Part shown: in pieces, positions 1 to 10,114 of the stretch
How positions within the stretch are numbered: the first letter of the stretch is position 1
Layout: each line of letters opens with the position of its first letter
DNA from: Saprospiraceae bacterium
GTDB lineage: Bacteria > Bacteroidota > Bacteroidia > Chitinophagales > Saprospiraceae
DNA: 37,967 nucleotides
Assembly: GCA_020631635.1 (NCBI GenBank)
Contig: JAHDGW010000003.1
Coordinates: 1-37,967, forward strand
Direction: 5' to 3'
Made by a program: the position numbers and the translations under genes
The notes under the pieces: generated by a model
Database searches by the model: none
Told to the model about the DNA's origin: nothing
Seen by the model: only the letters and a program-made list of their open reading frames with translations

Positions 1-2
1 AT

Positions 3-125
3 CAATTCTCTTTCGAGATTTGGAAAGGAATTGGTGTTGGAGTAGGCTTTGGTCTAAGGAACAATGAATTTGAATCAACAGATACACAGTCTTATACTTC
101 ACTAGGACTCTCTTATGGGTTCTAA
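3..125 (+). CDS. C-terminal fragment of a probable outer-membrane beta-barrel protein (5' end outside window)
   Basis: Frame 3 reads QFSFEIWKGIGVGVGFGLRNNEFESTDTQSYTSLGLSYGF*; alternating beta pattern with terminal Phe, typical of OM barrels; followed by a strong terminator. Confidence 0.6.
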   Translation, partial: QFSFEIWKGIGVGVGFGLRNNEFESTDTQSYTSLGLSYGF

Positions 126-145
126 TTGAACATATAAATTTACAC

Positions 146-177
146 AGCCCGACTAGTTTTAGTCGGGCTTTTTTTTT
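146..177 (+). terminator. Rho-independent terminator
   Basis: AGCCCGACTA-GTTT-TAGTCGGGCT perfect 10-bp stem followed by a run of T. Confidence 0.92.
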
Positions 178-225
178 GGATGATCATTTAGGCTTATCTT
201 ACCTCGGCAAAATGAAGTAGAGAGA

Positions 226-3015
226 ATGTCAGAAAAAAAATTATTTCTTTTAGATGGTCATGCCCTTGTATATAGAGCACATTATGCGTTTATCAATCGC
301 CCACTGATCAACTCCAAGGGGCTAAATGTAAGTGCCATTACAGGATTTACCCGAACCCTTTGGGATATCATCAAAAATCAGAAACCAAGTCATATTGCAG
401 TAGCTTTTGACCCTAAAGGTCCTACTTTTCGTCATGAAAACTACCCTGCATATAAAGCCAATAGGCAAGAGCAGCCAGAAGATATTACCAAAGCACTACC
501 TATTATACATGAAGTGGTAAAAGGATTCAACATCCCCATAGCTACCGTACAAAACTATGAAGCAGATGACGTCATAGGTACATTAGCCAAACAGGCGGAA
601 AAAGTAGGATTTACAGTATATATGGTGACTCCAGACAAGGATTATGCCCAGCTCGTATCAGATAACATCTATATGTACAAACCCTCACGTCAAGGTAATG
701 GTGTAGATATATTGGGAGTAGAAGAAATCAAAGAAAAATGGGACATACAACGAGTAGACCAAGTCATCGATATATTGGGTCTGCAGGGTGATAGTGTCGA
801 TAATATACCAGGTGTACCCGGCGTAGGTGCTAAGACTGCCGTAAAACTATTGAAAGCCTATGATAGCATGGAAGGTATCTTGGATAATGTAGATCAACTC
901 AAGGGTAAGCAAAAGGAAAATTTTATCAATTTTAAAGATCAGGCTATACTTTCGAAAGAATTGGCAACCATTGACCTTGAGGTTCCTATTCAATTCGATG
1001 CAAAGCTCTACGAGCTAGAGGAAGTCAATAAAGAAGCGCTAACATCATTATTCAAAGAACTGGAATTCAGAACTTTAGCTAAATCAATACTAGGGAATGA
1101 CAGTCCTGCACCTCAGCAGACAAGTCTATTTGGATCGGCATCAAGTAATCAAGCTACAGTACAGAAAAAAGCTGCAGTCAAGTCATATGCCATCGTTGAT
1201 AAAAATCTAAGCAATACTGATCATGAGTATATTCTTGTCAATGATATCAATCGTATCAAAGAGCTAAATGATACACTTCTTAAACAAAAAGAATTTTGCT
1301 TTGATACCGAAACTACTGGCCTCAACGCTCATCAAGTAGAGCTCGTAGGTATTGCTATCTCTTATGAGGCGCATAAGGCATATTATATACCCGTGCCTCC
1401 TGACATGGATGAGGCCAAAAACTTGGTAGCTCATCTTAAACCTGCACTTGAACATCCTGAAATAGTCAAGATAGGACAAAACATCAAATATGACATGAAT
1501 GTCTTAAAATGGTACAATATCCGAGTACAAGGACCATTATTTGATACCATGATTGCTCATTACTTATGTGAGCCCGATATGCGGCACAAGCTCGACTATC
1601 TATCCGAGTCATACCTGGGATATAAGATGGAACCCATCGAGAATCTCATCGGTAAACGAGGCAAGAATCAACTGAGTATGAGAGATGTGGATATCGAAAA
1701 AGTCGCTGAATACGCAGGAGAAGATGCCGATATCACATATCAGCTCAAAGCTATCATGGAAAAAGAACTCCATGATAATGAATTGACTAACATCTACTAT
1801 GATATCGAAGAACCTCTCATACATGTACTGAGTGATATTGAGTATGAAGGCGTACGCATCAATCCTGATTTCTTAAATAATTACTCAGCAGTACTAGGCG
1901 ATGAGATAGAGAAACAAAAAAAGAAGATCTATGAAAAAGCTGGAGTCGAATTTAATATTTCTTCTCCACGACAGGTAGGTCAGGTATTATTTGATAGACT
2001 AGAAATACCATATCGCTGGAGAAAAACGAGCTCAGGCCAATACTCTACAGACGTAGAAAAGCTTACAGAACTTGCTCAAAATCATGATATAGTAAGTGAT
2101 ATACTTGAATACCGTAAATATTCAAAACTAAAATCTACCTACGTTGATGCACTACCTTTATTGGTCAATCCTAGAAGCGGCCGTATACATAGTAGCTTCA
2201 ATCAAGCCAGAGCAGCAACAGGTAGACTCAGTAGTGAAAATCCTAATTTACAGAATATCCCAATCAGAGATGATGCAGGTCGAGAGATCCGAAAAGCATT
2301 TGAACCAAGGGACAAGAGTCATATTCTCTTAGCGGCAGACTATAGTCAAATAGAACTAAGGCTTATAGCTGAGATCAGTAAAGACGAAGGTATGCTGGAG
2401 GCATTCATCAATGGTCAAGATTTTCATAGAGCAACAGCCGCTAAAGTATATGGTGTACCATACGATGACGTCACGAGTGATCAACGTAGAAATGCAAAAA
2501 CAGTAAATTTCAGCATTACTTATGGTGCAGGATCTACTAATCTATCGCGTCAGTTAGGTATAAGCCGTGGTGAAGCCAAAGAACTGATAGAAAACTACTT
2601 CTTACAGTTCAAGGGGCTCAAGCGGTATATGGACGAGACCGTAGAATTTGCTCGTAAGCATGGTCATGTACAGACATTGCTCGGACGAAAAAGAGGACTT
2701 CGAGATATCAATTCCCGTAATGCACTCGCTAGATCCAATGCGGAAAGAATGGCTGTAAACACCCCAATACAGGGTACTGCTGCAGACATGATCAAGCTAG
2801 CTATGATCAATATACAGCGTATCTTTAGGGCTGAAGGCTTTAAGTCAAAAATGATCCTACAGGTACACGATGAGCTAGTTTTTGACGTCGTCAAATCAGA
2901 ACTAGATACGATAAGACCTATTGTAGAGAGAGAAATGAAAGATGCCCTACCTGATCTCAAAGTACCAATACTTATAGGTATGGATATCGGAGAAAATTGG
3001 CTGGAAGCACATTAG
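226..3015 (+). CDS. polA: DNA polymerase I with 5'-3' exonuclease, 3'-5' exonuclease and polymerase domains
   Basis: N-terminal LFLLDGHALVYRAHYAF; exo motif FCFDTETTGL; polymerase motifs DYSQIELRLIAEIS, RRNAKTVNFSITYG, LQVHDELVFDV. Confidence 0.98.
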   Translation: MSEKKLFLLDGHALVYRAHYAFINRPLINSKGLNVSAITGFTRTLWDIIKNQKPSHIAVAFDPKGPTFRHENYPAYKANRQEQPEDITKALPIIHEVVKGFNIPIATVQNYEADDVIGTLAKQAEKVGFTVYMVTPDKDYAQLVSDNIYMYKPSRQGNGVDILGVEEIKEKWDIQRVDQVIDILGLQGDSVDNIPGVPGVGAKTAVKLLKAYDSMEGILDNVDQLKGKQKENFINFKDQAILSKELATIDLEVPIQFDAKLYELEEVNKEALTSLFKELEFRTLAKSILGNDSPAPQQTSLFGSASSNQATVQKKAAVKSYAIVDKNLSNTDHEYILVNDINRIKELNDTLLKQKEFCFDTETTGLNAHQVELVGIAISYEAHKAYYIPVPPDMDEAKNLVAHLKPALEHPEIVKIGQNIKYDMNVLKWYNIRVQGPLFDTMIAHYLCEPDMRHKLDYLSESYLGYKMEPIENLIGKRGKNQLSMRDVDIEKVAEYAGEDADITYQLKAIMEKELHDNELTNIYYDIEEPLIHVLSDIEYEGVRINPDFLNNYSAVLGDEIEKQKKKIYEKAGVEFNISSPRQVGQVLFDRLEIPYRWRKTSSGQYSTDVEKLTELAQNHDIVSDILEYRKYSKLKSTYVDALPLLVNPRSGRIHSSFNQARAATGRLSSENPNLQNIPIRDDAGREIRKAFEPRDKSHILLAADYSQIELRLIAEISKDEGMLEAFINGQDFHRATAAKVYGVPYDDVTSDQRRNAKTVNFSITYGAGSTNLSRQLGISRGEAKELIENYFLQFKGLKRYMDETVEFARKHGHVQTLLGRKRGLRDINSRNALARSNAERMAVNTPIQGTAADMIKLAMINIQRIFRAEGFKSKMILQVHDELVFDVVKSELDTIRPIVEREMKDALPDLKVPILIGMDIGENWLEAH

Positions 3016-3037
3016 ACCTCCATACTAATCAAGAATA

Positions 3038-3625
3038 ATGCTTCCTAAAATCAAAACATACATAGAGACTAATTATTGGAGCCACGAGTTGCAAGAGCTA
3101 CGAGCTATTGTACTACAATCCAAACTGGTAGAAACTTTTAAATGGAAATTTCCTGTATACACCTGGAATAATAAGAATATTGTCGGGTTAGGTACCACCA
3201 AAAAAACATACGGTTTATGGTTTTTCCAAGGAGCAACCTTAAGTGATCCTCTAGGTGTATTGGTCAATGCTCAAGAAGGAAAAACACAAGCTATGAGACA
3301 TTGGAGATTTTCTAAAAGTGATACCCTCAATAAAAAACCAATTTTGGAGTACATCCACGAAGCGATAGAAAATCAAAAATTAGGGAATATTGTTATTTTC
3401 AAAAAAGAAAAAGTACTAGTCATACCTCCATTATTAAAAGATGCATTGAGTCAAAATCCACAAGACCAAGCTAGTTTTGATTCTTTCTCAAAATCAAAAC
3501 AAATAGAATTTGCAAAATATATCTCAGTAGCTAAACGAGAAGATACGAAAACCATTCGATTGCACAGGATCTTACCCCTGATCAGGAAAGGAATCGGACT
3601 CAATGATAAATACAAAACAAAATGA
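3038..3625 (+). CDS. YdeI/OmpD-associated (DUF1801-like) family protein
   Basis: WSHELQELRAIVLQ...ETFKWKFPVYTW...GLWFFQGA...KTQAMRHWRF pattern of this family. Confidence 0.7.
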   Translation: MLPKIKTYIETNYWSHELQELRAIVLQSKLVETFKWKFPVYTWNNKNIVGLGTTKKTYGLWFFQGATLSDPLGVLVNAQEGKTQAMRHWRFSKSDTLNKKPILEYIHEAIENQKLGNIVIFKKEKVLVIPPLLKDALSQNPQDQASFDSFSKSKQIEFAKYISVAKREDTKTIRLHRILPLIRKGIGLNDKYKTK

Positions 3626-4542
3626 GATTTAAAGAAGGCATCGCACTCAAACAATTATTATTGCTTATAGATTACCAACAGGTTATTGGTAGTCAGGAGG
3701 ATTTTGTGCTAGGGCTCAATGAAATTCACAAAATTGAGCAAGGAGATCTCAGCTTTGTCGATAATTCCAAATACTATAAAAAAATGCTAGCCTCGGCGGC
3801 AAAATTTATCATAATAGACAGTATACCTAAAGAAACGACCGATAAAACACTTATCATATGTCAACATCCTTTTGAGGCTTATAATACTCTTGTAGGTCAT
3901 TTCCGCCCCACTATACCATTGACTCAAAACCGAGGAGATTACTGCGAGATAGATCCAACAGCCATTATCGAACCTAATGTCATTATTGGACATCATGTCA
4001 AAATAGGCGCCCATTGTCATATACAAGTCAATTGCTATATCGGTAGTCATACAGTCATAGGAGATCATGTCAACATACAAGCGGGTACCGTGATAGGTAC
4101 CGATGCATTTTACTACAAAAAAATAAATGATCAATATACCAAATGGACCTCTGGAGGGCGAGTAGTGATACATGATCATGTAGAGATAGGTGCATGCGCC
4201 ACCATAAATAAAGGTGTAAGCGGTGATACAGTCATAGGCAAAGGCACCAAATTGGATAGTCAAGTACATCTAGGACATGGCGTTGTCATTGGAGAAAATT
4301 GCCTCTTGGCGGGGCAAGTAGGTATTGGGGGTAAGACCATCGTAGGCGATCGAGTTATTATGTATGGTCAAGTAGGTGTAGCACAGAGCCTACTCATAGA
4401 GTCTGATACAGTGATACTTGCAAAATCAGGAGTGTCTAAAAACTTAAAAGGAGGAAAAACATACTTTGGTTATCCTGCAGGTGAAGTGACTACTAAATAT
4501 AAAGAGTTGGCTACGTTGAGAATACTATCTCGTAGAAAATAA
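3622..4542 (+). CDS. LpxD-like UDP-3-O-acylglucosamine N-acyltransferase family protein (left-handed beta-helix)
   Basis: Many hexapeptide repeats (VIIGHHVKIGAHCHIQVNCYIGSHTVIGDHVNIQAGTVIGTDAF), LpxD-type GTVIG.DAF and GYPAGE; ATGA overlap with the upstream CDS. Confidence 0.8.
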   Translation: MRFKEGIALKQLLLLIDYQQVIGSQEDFVLGLNEIHKIEQGDLSFVDNSKYYKKMLASAAKFIIIDSIPKETTDKTLIICQHPFEAYNTLVGHFRPTIPLTQNRGDYCEIDPTAIIEPNVIIGHHVKIGAHCHIQVNCYIGSHTVIGDHVNIQAGTVIGTDAFYYKKINDQYTKWTSGGRVVIHDHVEIGACATINKGVSGDTVIGKGTKLDSQVHLGHGVVIGENCLLAGQVGIGGKTIVGDRVIMYGQVGVAQSLLIESDTVILAKSGVSKNLKGGKTYFGYPAGEVTTKYKELATLRILSRRK

Positions 4543-4546
4543 AAAA

Positions 4547-4565
4547 GCAGGTCGGGGAGACCTGC
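4547..4565. terminator. Hairpin, possible terminator
   Basis: GCAGGTC-GGGGA-GACCTGC immediately after the LpxD-like stop codon, preceded by an A run; weak T tract. Confidence 0.5.
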
Positions 4566-4662
4566 CTTAAGACTTTCTCAAGCCTTATAAAAGGGTTGTT
4601 GTTATGTACCTCAAAGATAATTTTATTTGATACTTAAATGCAAGTAATTTTACTTAAATTTT

Positions 4663-5220
4663 TCATTTTTTCCATTTGATGTTGCATCCCATGCTAGGAA
4701 TCTGATTTTCAGTAGGTTGTTTACCTAAAATAACATCATCAAGAGCTACTCTCAAGTCACTACCGGTGACAGGAATTCCATTCCCTGGTCTAGAATCATC
4801 TAATCTACCTCTGTATTGTAACTTTGATTCGCCATCAAAGACGTAAAAATCTGGGGTACATGCTGCATCATAGGCTTTTGCCACCTCCTGTCTTTTGTCA
4901 TAGAGATAAGGAAATGGGAACTTTAACACCTTTGCTACTATACTCATTTTATCAGGAGCATCTTCGGGGTAGTTCTCGACATCGTTAGAACTTATGGCTA
5001 CAAATGCAACTCCTTTACTCTTATATTCATTTGCGATCTTTACAAGTTCTGGATTGACGTGAATAACAAAAGGGCAATGATTACATATAAACATTACTAC
5101 TGTCGCCTTAGTAGATTTGATATCATCAAAACTTAAATAATTGCCGCTTACGGCATCTTGTAAGTGAAAGTTTGGAGCCTCTGTCCCAAGAGCTAACATA
5201 TTAGAAGGTGTAAGAGCCAT
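4663..5220 (-). CDS. Thioredoxin-like (AhpC/TSA-redoxin) family protein
   Basis: VVMFICNHCPFVIHVNPELVKIANEY...GVAFVAISSNDVENYPEDAP; Cys-Asn-His-Cys-Pro motif. Confidence 0.88.
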   Translation of the reverse strand: MALTPSNMLALGTEAPNFHLQDAVSGNYLSFDDIKSTKATVVMFICNHCPFVIHVNPELVKIANEYKSKGVAFVAISSNDVENYPEDAPDKMSIVAKVLKFPFPYLYDKRQEVAKAYDAACTPDFYVFDGESKLQYRGRLDDSRPGNGIPVTGSDLRVALDDVILGKQPTENQIPSMGCNIKWKK

Positions 5221-5226
5221 TTTTTG

Positions 5227-6015
5227 CTAATTTTTACATTTTTGATTGATCCCTAAGATATAGTTAGATTTTACATCAAGATCAGTAGCTGTTTCGGCAC
5301 CATCAAAGCCTTTGATCATATGATTGTCAAACTGGTCTTCGGCTAGCTGTGTCAAGTTTTTTGATACTGGTAAGTATGACCAATGCCATTTTTCCTCATT
5401 ATAACCTACAGGTCGTGCCTCGCCTTTGGCCGTATAAGGTTGTCCATATCCATAGAGTTGAGCATTACTCAACATCCAATTATACAACTTCAGTCCTTCT
5501 CCATTTTCAAACCATTCATTATTAAATGAATTGAGATCAATATCAGTACCCCAATGATGCCTTGATGTACCCGGCATAGAACTATATTCTAAGATTTTCA
5601 TTGCTTTTTTGACCGAGGTAGGCAAGGTTCTTATATTAGTGCCATCACTGATCTTTGTTTGACCAGACCATTTACGTTCCCATATTCCTTTCTGATAATC
5701 GAAGTTACGAGCTGCAGATTTGATCTGCAGCTGAATGCCTTCTCGCTGTGCAGCATCATACATTTTAATAAATGAAATATAGGCCTCCCGATGCATATAA
5801 CGATCGCCACGGTCAGCATATTTAGCGTCAATATTAACAAAATCAGGATGGTCACTGGGATCAAATTTACCCATAAGAAACTGAAGGTCATAGCGCGGTA
5901 ACTCAGTCGTAATTTCTTGCTCTTTCTCCATCACTGGTTTTGGTTTTTCAGTATTTGGTTCTCCGCATGAGTAATATGTTACGAAGGTCAAAACACAAAG
6001 TAGTAGTCTGATCAT
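5227..6015 (-). CDS. M15/VanY-like D-Ala-D-Ala carboxypeptidase family lipoprotein
   Basis: Lipobox-like YYSC; SRHHWGTDIDLN and EKWHWSYLP zinc-site motifs. ORF track start (6045) is probably too far upstream; MIRLLLCVLTF at 6015 fits a lipoprotein signal peptide better. Confidence 0.85.
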   Translation of the reverse strand: MIRLLLCVLTFVTYYSCGEPNTEKPKPVMEKEQEITTELPRYDLQFLMGKFDPSDHPDFVNIDAKYADRGDRYMHREAYISFIKMYDAAQREGIQLQIKSAARNFDYQKGIWERKWSGQTKISDGTNIRTLPTSVKKAMKILEYSSMPGTSRHHWGTDIDLNSFNNEWFENGEGLKLYNWMLSNAQLYGYGQPYTAKGEARPVGYNEEKWHWSYLPVSKNLTQLAEDQFDNHMIKGFDGAETATDLDVKSNYILGINQKCKN

Positions 6016-6022
6016 ACAGATT

Positions 6023-7429
6023 TTATGCTTGTTGTTTATATCCAAAATATCCTTCCTCGATTATCATTTTAGCTAGTTTGATAGGCACCTGTGCCTGCCA
6101 GTCATCTTTGCCACTCTTGATAGACCTCAATACCTTAAAAGGAAATATTTTGAGCAACTCTTCGTCATAGTCTTCTACTTCTACAATCTGCTTACTGTCT
6201 ATCAGGTGCTTATATAAAAACTTGATGCCTTCAGGGACTTCAAGGTTAGTCGCAGTCATAAGATCATTATTTTTCTCATTGAGAGCAGGGTATGCAAAGA
6301 TCCTTATATCCTTGGTAAATAATTCTCCAAATGCCACCAATAATCGTCCATCTTGATTGAGATAATATTTTTCGTTGATGATATGATATAGTTCCTTGAT
6401 ACCGATGACTAGTCCGAGATTTTTGATCTTATAATCGGATAGATAATTGATAAGTTTCTGATGATTTACACAGTTAGATATGATTACTTTCATACCCATG
6501 GCATTAATGAGGTTTACACGTTGTATAAAATCTTCATTATCTATTTCACCTTCATGTTTTAAATTTTCCATAGTCATTTCTACGACCATTTCGCATCGCT
6601 CGGGATCCACTTTTGGGTCTTTCTTAAACTGACGAAAGCTTGACTTCAATACATCTTCGGTCACTAAGGTAGGTGGACGATAATGTCCACGTACAACCAT
6701 GAGAGATCTTTTATATAAAAACTCAGAAGCATGTATGCTTTTTTTATCAGCATTAAACATAGAAACCTCGGTTAGTTCATGCTTTACTAGATAGAGGCTC
6801 AGCAGCCTATTATCCACATCATCAAAGTCTGGTCCCGTAAGCCTTACCATATCGATCTCTATCCTACTTTTGAGGTTATCCAAGAGTGACTTGATCAAAA
6901 TCTCGGGATCATAGTGGTAAAAATAACAGGCATAAAGCATATTTACTCCAAGCTCGCCTATAGCCTCTTGTTGAAGTCTATTATCATTATCCAACATTTT
7001 TACATGGAGCACGAGGTCATTTGGTTTACTATTGGGACGTAGTCTAAATCGAAGTCCCATCCAACCATTGCCCTTGATCGTACGCTGGTAATTAATCGCA
7101 GCTACAGTATCGGCAAAAGCAAAATATTTAGAATCCTCTCTTACGTGGTCTAGACGCTCTTCCAACAGTCCATACTCGTGGTCTAGCATTTTATACAATC
7201 GGCTTTCGCATACATATCTGCCAGAATCTTCTGCACCATAAATGGTATCAGAATAATGCTTATCATATGCCGACATCGTCTTAGCTATCGTACCAGCTGC
7301 TGCTCCTGCTTGGAAAAAATTTCTGGCCACTTCTTGACCTGCTCCGATCTCGGCGAAAGTGCCATAGATAGAGTCGTCAAGATTTATTTCAAGAGCTTTT
7401 TGCTCAATTTGTCTTAATTGGTAATCCAT
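6023..7429 (-). CDS. Conserved Bacteroidota protein of unknown function
   Basis: Long ORF starting MDYQLRQIEQKALEINLDDSIYGTFAEIGAGQEVARNFFQAGAAAGTIAKTMSAYDKHYSD, a highly conserved N-terminus I recognise from Bacteroidota genomes, without a firm function. Confidence 0.85.
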   Translation of the reverse strand: MDYQLRQIEQKALEINLDDSIYGTFAEIGAGQEVARNFFQAGAAAGTIAKTMSAYDKHYSDTIYGAEDSGRYVCESRLYKMLDHEYGLLEERLDHVREDSKYFAFADTVAAINYQRTIKGNGWMGLRFRLRPNSKPNDLVLHVKMLDNDNRLQQEAIGELGVNMLYACYFYHYDPEILIKSLLDNLKSRIEIDMVRLTGPDFDDVDNRLLSLYLVKHELTEVSMFNADKKSIHASEFLYKRSLMVVRGHYRPPTLVTEDVLKSSFRQFKKDPKVDPERCEMVVEMTMENLKHEGEIDNEDFIQRVNLINAMGMKVIISNCVNHQKLINYLSDYKIKNLGLVIGIKELYHIINEKYYLNQDGRLLVAFGELFTKDIRIFAYPALNEKNNDLMTATNLEVPEGIKFLYKHLIDSKQIVEVEDYDEELLKIFPFKVLRSIKSGKDDWQAQVPIKLAKMIIEEGYFGYKQQA

Positions 7430-7568
7430 GTTATTTTACTTGTATAGACCTAGGTATAACGAAATGATACTCTAAAGGATTCTGCCGCAATAATATTACT
7501 ATATTTTCTATTTGTAAAGTACTTAACGATCAATACCTCATGTTTCTTTTCAAGAGATCATAAATAGC

Positions 7569-7576
7569 TAACTTTG
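7569..7576 (+). promoter_or_regulatory. Bacteroidota -7 promoter element (TAACTTTG) upstream of mnmG
   Basis: Exact match to TAnnTTTG about 20 nt upstream of the ATG; no clear -33 TTG seen. Confidence 0.5.
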
Positions 7577-7595
7577 TGGTCAAATAAGAAGCTCT

Positions 7596-9461
7596 ATGTT
7601 TCCATTATATGACGTAATAGTAGTGGGTGCAGGTCACGCAGGTTGTGAAGCAGCAGCCGCAGCAGCCAATATGGGATCGAAGGTCCTCCTTGCAACCATG
7701 AATATGCAGACCATCGCTCAGATGTCTTGCAACCCTGCTATGGGAGGAGTAGCTAAAGGTCAGATTGTACGAGAGATCGATGCATTGGGAGGATACTCAG
7801 GCATTGTGACTGATCATACGATGGTACAGTTTCGTATGCTCAATAAGTCTAAAGGCCCTGCCATGTGGAGCCCCAGAGCACAAAGTGACCGTATGTTATT
7901 TGCGGGGAAATGGAGAGAGATGCTCGAAGCTCATGAAAACATTGATTTTTGGCAAGAGATGATTACTGGACTCATCGTCAAAGATGGCATATGCCAAGGA
8001 GTGCATACCGGGATGGGCATCGAGATAAAAGCTAAATCTGTAGTGTTAACTAACGGAACCTTCTTGAATGGACTGATTCATATCGGGGAAAAACAATTTG
8101 GCGGAGGACGTGCTGGCGAACGAGCCTCTACAGGCATCACCGAGCAACTCGAAACATTAGGTTTTGAAGCCGGTAGAATGAAAACTGGAACTCCAGCCAG
8201 ATTAGATGGCAGATCCTTGGATTACTCCAAAATGGAAATACAATATGGTGATGAAGACCCTTCTAAGTTTTCATACACAGATACACCTACTCCGAGCAAG
8301 CAATTGCCCTGTCATGTGACTTATACAAGTCCAGAGGTACATGAGGAGCTTAAAACAGGCTTTGATAGATCACCTATGTTCAATGGCAGAATACGGGGGC
8401 TTGGTCCTAGATATTGCCCATCAATAGAAGATAAAATAGATCGCTTTGCTGATCGTGATCGGCATCAATTATTTGTAGAGCCGGAGGGCTGGAATACCTG
8501 TGAAATATATGTCAATGGCTTCTCTTCCTCTCTGCCTGAAGATGTGCAATACCTTGCCTTGAAAAAAATCGTAGGCTTCGAAAACATGAAGATGTTTAGA
8601 CCAGGCTATGCGATTGAGTACGATTTCTTTCAACCTACACAATTGCAGATCTCCTTGGAGACTAAGCTGGTTAAAAATCTGTTTTTTGCAGGTCAGATCA
8701 ATGGTACCACTGGATATGAAGAAGCTGCATGCCAAGGAATGATGGCAGGGATGAATGCTCATTTAAAAGTCAATAAAAAAGAACCTTTCGTACTCAAAAG
8801 ATCTGACGCTTACATTGGAGTATTGATAGATGACTTAGTCAATAAAGGGACCAAAGAGCCTTATCGTATGTTTACTTCTAGAGCGGAATACCGTATACTT
8901 TTGCGCCAAGATAATGCCGACATTAGACTGAGCCCCATTGCACAAAAACTGGGAATGCAACATATGGAAGATCGTATCAGCCGAGTAGATCACAAGAATC
9001 ATAGTATTAAGGAAATAAAAAAATATCTCGATAAATACAGCGTATCTCCTGATACTATCAATGGGTATCTACAAGAGCAGGGATCGGCGCCACTCAAGCA
9101 AAAGCAAAAACTAAATAGCATACTGAGTAGGCCTCACATGAGTCTTATGGCATTGATGGATATCTTGCCCGAGGCAAAAAAAGGATTATCTAAATATGAC
9201 ACAGAAACTTTACAGATAGCCGAAGTAGAGCTCAAGTATAGTGGCTATATACAGAAAGAGCAGGAAATGGTAGATAAAATGAATCGCCTAGAAACCGTAA
9301 AGCTCAAAAATGATATGGACTACCACCAAATACTATCTCTATCAGCAGAATCAAGAGAAAAGCTGACACAAATAAGACCCGCTACTATAGGTCAAGCAAG
9401 CCGAATAAGTGGAGTATCTCCGTCTGATATTTCAGTACTACTGGTGCATGTGGGTAGGTAA
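7596..9461 (+). CDS. mnmG: tRNA uridine-5-carboxymethylaminomethyl(34) synthesis enzyme MnmG (GidA)
   Basis: YDVIVVGAGHAGCEAA, CNPAMGGVAKGQIVREIDALGG, GRMKTGTPARLD, FAGQINGTTGYEEAACQG, MFTSRAEYRILLRQDNAD. Confidence 0.98.
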   Translation: MFPLYDVIVVGAGHAGCEAAAAAANMGSKVLLATMNMQTIAQMSCNPAMGGVAKGQIVREIDALGGYSGIVTDHTMVQFRMLNKSKGPAMWSPRAQSDRMLFAGKWREMLEAHENIDFWQEMITGLIVKDGICQGVHTGMGIEIKAKSVVLTNGTFLNGLIHIGEKQFGGGRAGERASTGITEQLETLGFEAGRMKTGTPARLDGRSLDYSKMEIQYGDEDPSKFSYTDTPTPSKQLPCHVTYTSPEVHEELKTGFDRSPMFNGRIRGLGPRYCPSIEDKIDRFADRDRHQLFVEPEGWNTCEIYVNGFSSSLPEDVQYLALKKIVGFENMKMFRPGYAIEYDFFQPTQLQISLETKLVKNLFFAGQINGTTGYEEAACQGMMAGMNAHLKVNKKEPFVLKRSDAYIGVLIDDLVNKGTKEPYRMFTSRAEYRILLRQDNADIRLSPIAQKLGMQHMEDRISRVDHKNHSIKEIKKYLDKYSVSPDTINGYLQEQGSAPLKQKQKLNSILSRPHMSLMALMDILPEAKKGLSKYDTETLQIAEVELKYSGYIQKEQEMVDKMNRLETVKLKNDMDYHQILSLSAESREKLTQIRPATIGQASRISGVSPSDISVLLVHVGR

Positions 9462-9462
9462 A

Positions 9463-10023
9463 TTATTTTGAAGACCTCTCTATCAATCTCGCGATTCGCA
9501 TGCGGTGGTATCGCTGTAATATCACTGGATAAAGATTGAAAACTATGTTGATCATCATGGTAATAATGATCAAGACCCAATATCCTTTAACCATCATTAC
9601 TAAGCATAACATCGTAATAAGCAAGAGTGCCAGTACATGACCAATTTCGGATTGCTTAGTCATATAGATCAGTTTTTGAATACCAGCCCTTGTGCCATCA
9701 AAAAAATGCTTTCTATTTTGATCCTTCCCCCAGATGGCTATCAAGAGGTATTTTCTAAATAACTCGACATTCATCAATCGATAGGCTTTCTGTAAACCAT
9801 CAATATTGTAAATCTTATAATAACTAGAGCCTATGACCTTATGAGTAGGAAAAACAAAACCTACAAATGCAAAAATTCCGGTAGCAAATAAGTTGATCAA
9901 GACTGCAAAGACAATGGAAGTCGCTAGTCCCATTTCTAAATTTACGGATAGTAAGAAAAAAACAAGTTTGTAAGTTTGATATCCTAAAAAGAGGGAAAGT
10001 AAGGAAAAGGCAAGTTTTTTCAC
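9463..10023 (-). CDS. Membrane protein similar to glycosyl-4,4'-diaponeurosporenoate acyltransferase (CrtO, staphyloxanthin type) family
   Basis: Hydrophobic segments plus FFDGTRAGIQKLIYMTKQSEIGH...INIVFNLYPVILQRYHRMRI, which matches the layout of the CrtO acyltransferase family from memory. Confidence 0.5.
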   Translation of the reverse strand: MKKLAFSLLSLFLGYQTYKLVFFLLSVNLEMGLATSIVFAVLINLFATGIFAFVGFVFPTHKVIGSSYYKIYNIDGLQKAYRLMNVELFRKYLLIAIWGKDQNRKHFFDGTRAGIQKLIYMTKQSEIGHVLALLLITMLCLVMMVKGYWVLIIITMMINIVFNLYPVILQRYHRMRIARLIERSSK

Positions 10024-10114
10024 TTGACTAAGATAATAAGCTGCATTTGTAATTTATCAGTTAATTTGACCTCCATATGTATGGTAATACCTAAATGACT
10101 TCAACATCCTAGCT

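Noticed and set aside
3787-4269. 160-aa minus-strand ORF antisense to the LpxD-like gene
   Set aside because: Low-complexity Tyr/Met/Ile-rich translation produced by hexapeptide-repeat codons on the other strand; no start context or family.
3960-4400. Apparent imperfect DNA repeats (GATCATGT..A/C..ATA)
   Set aside because: Explained by the hexapeptide repeats of the left-handed beta-helix protein.
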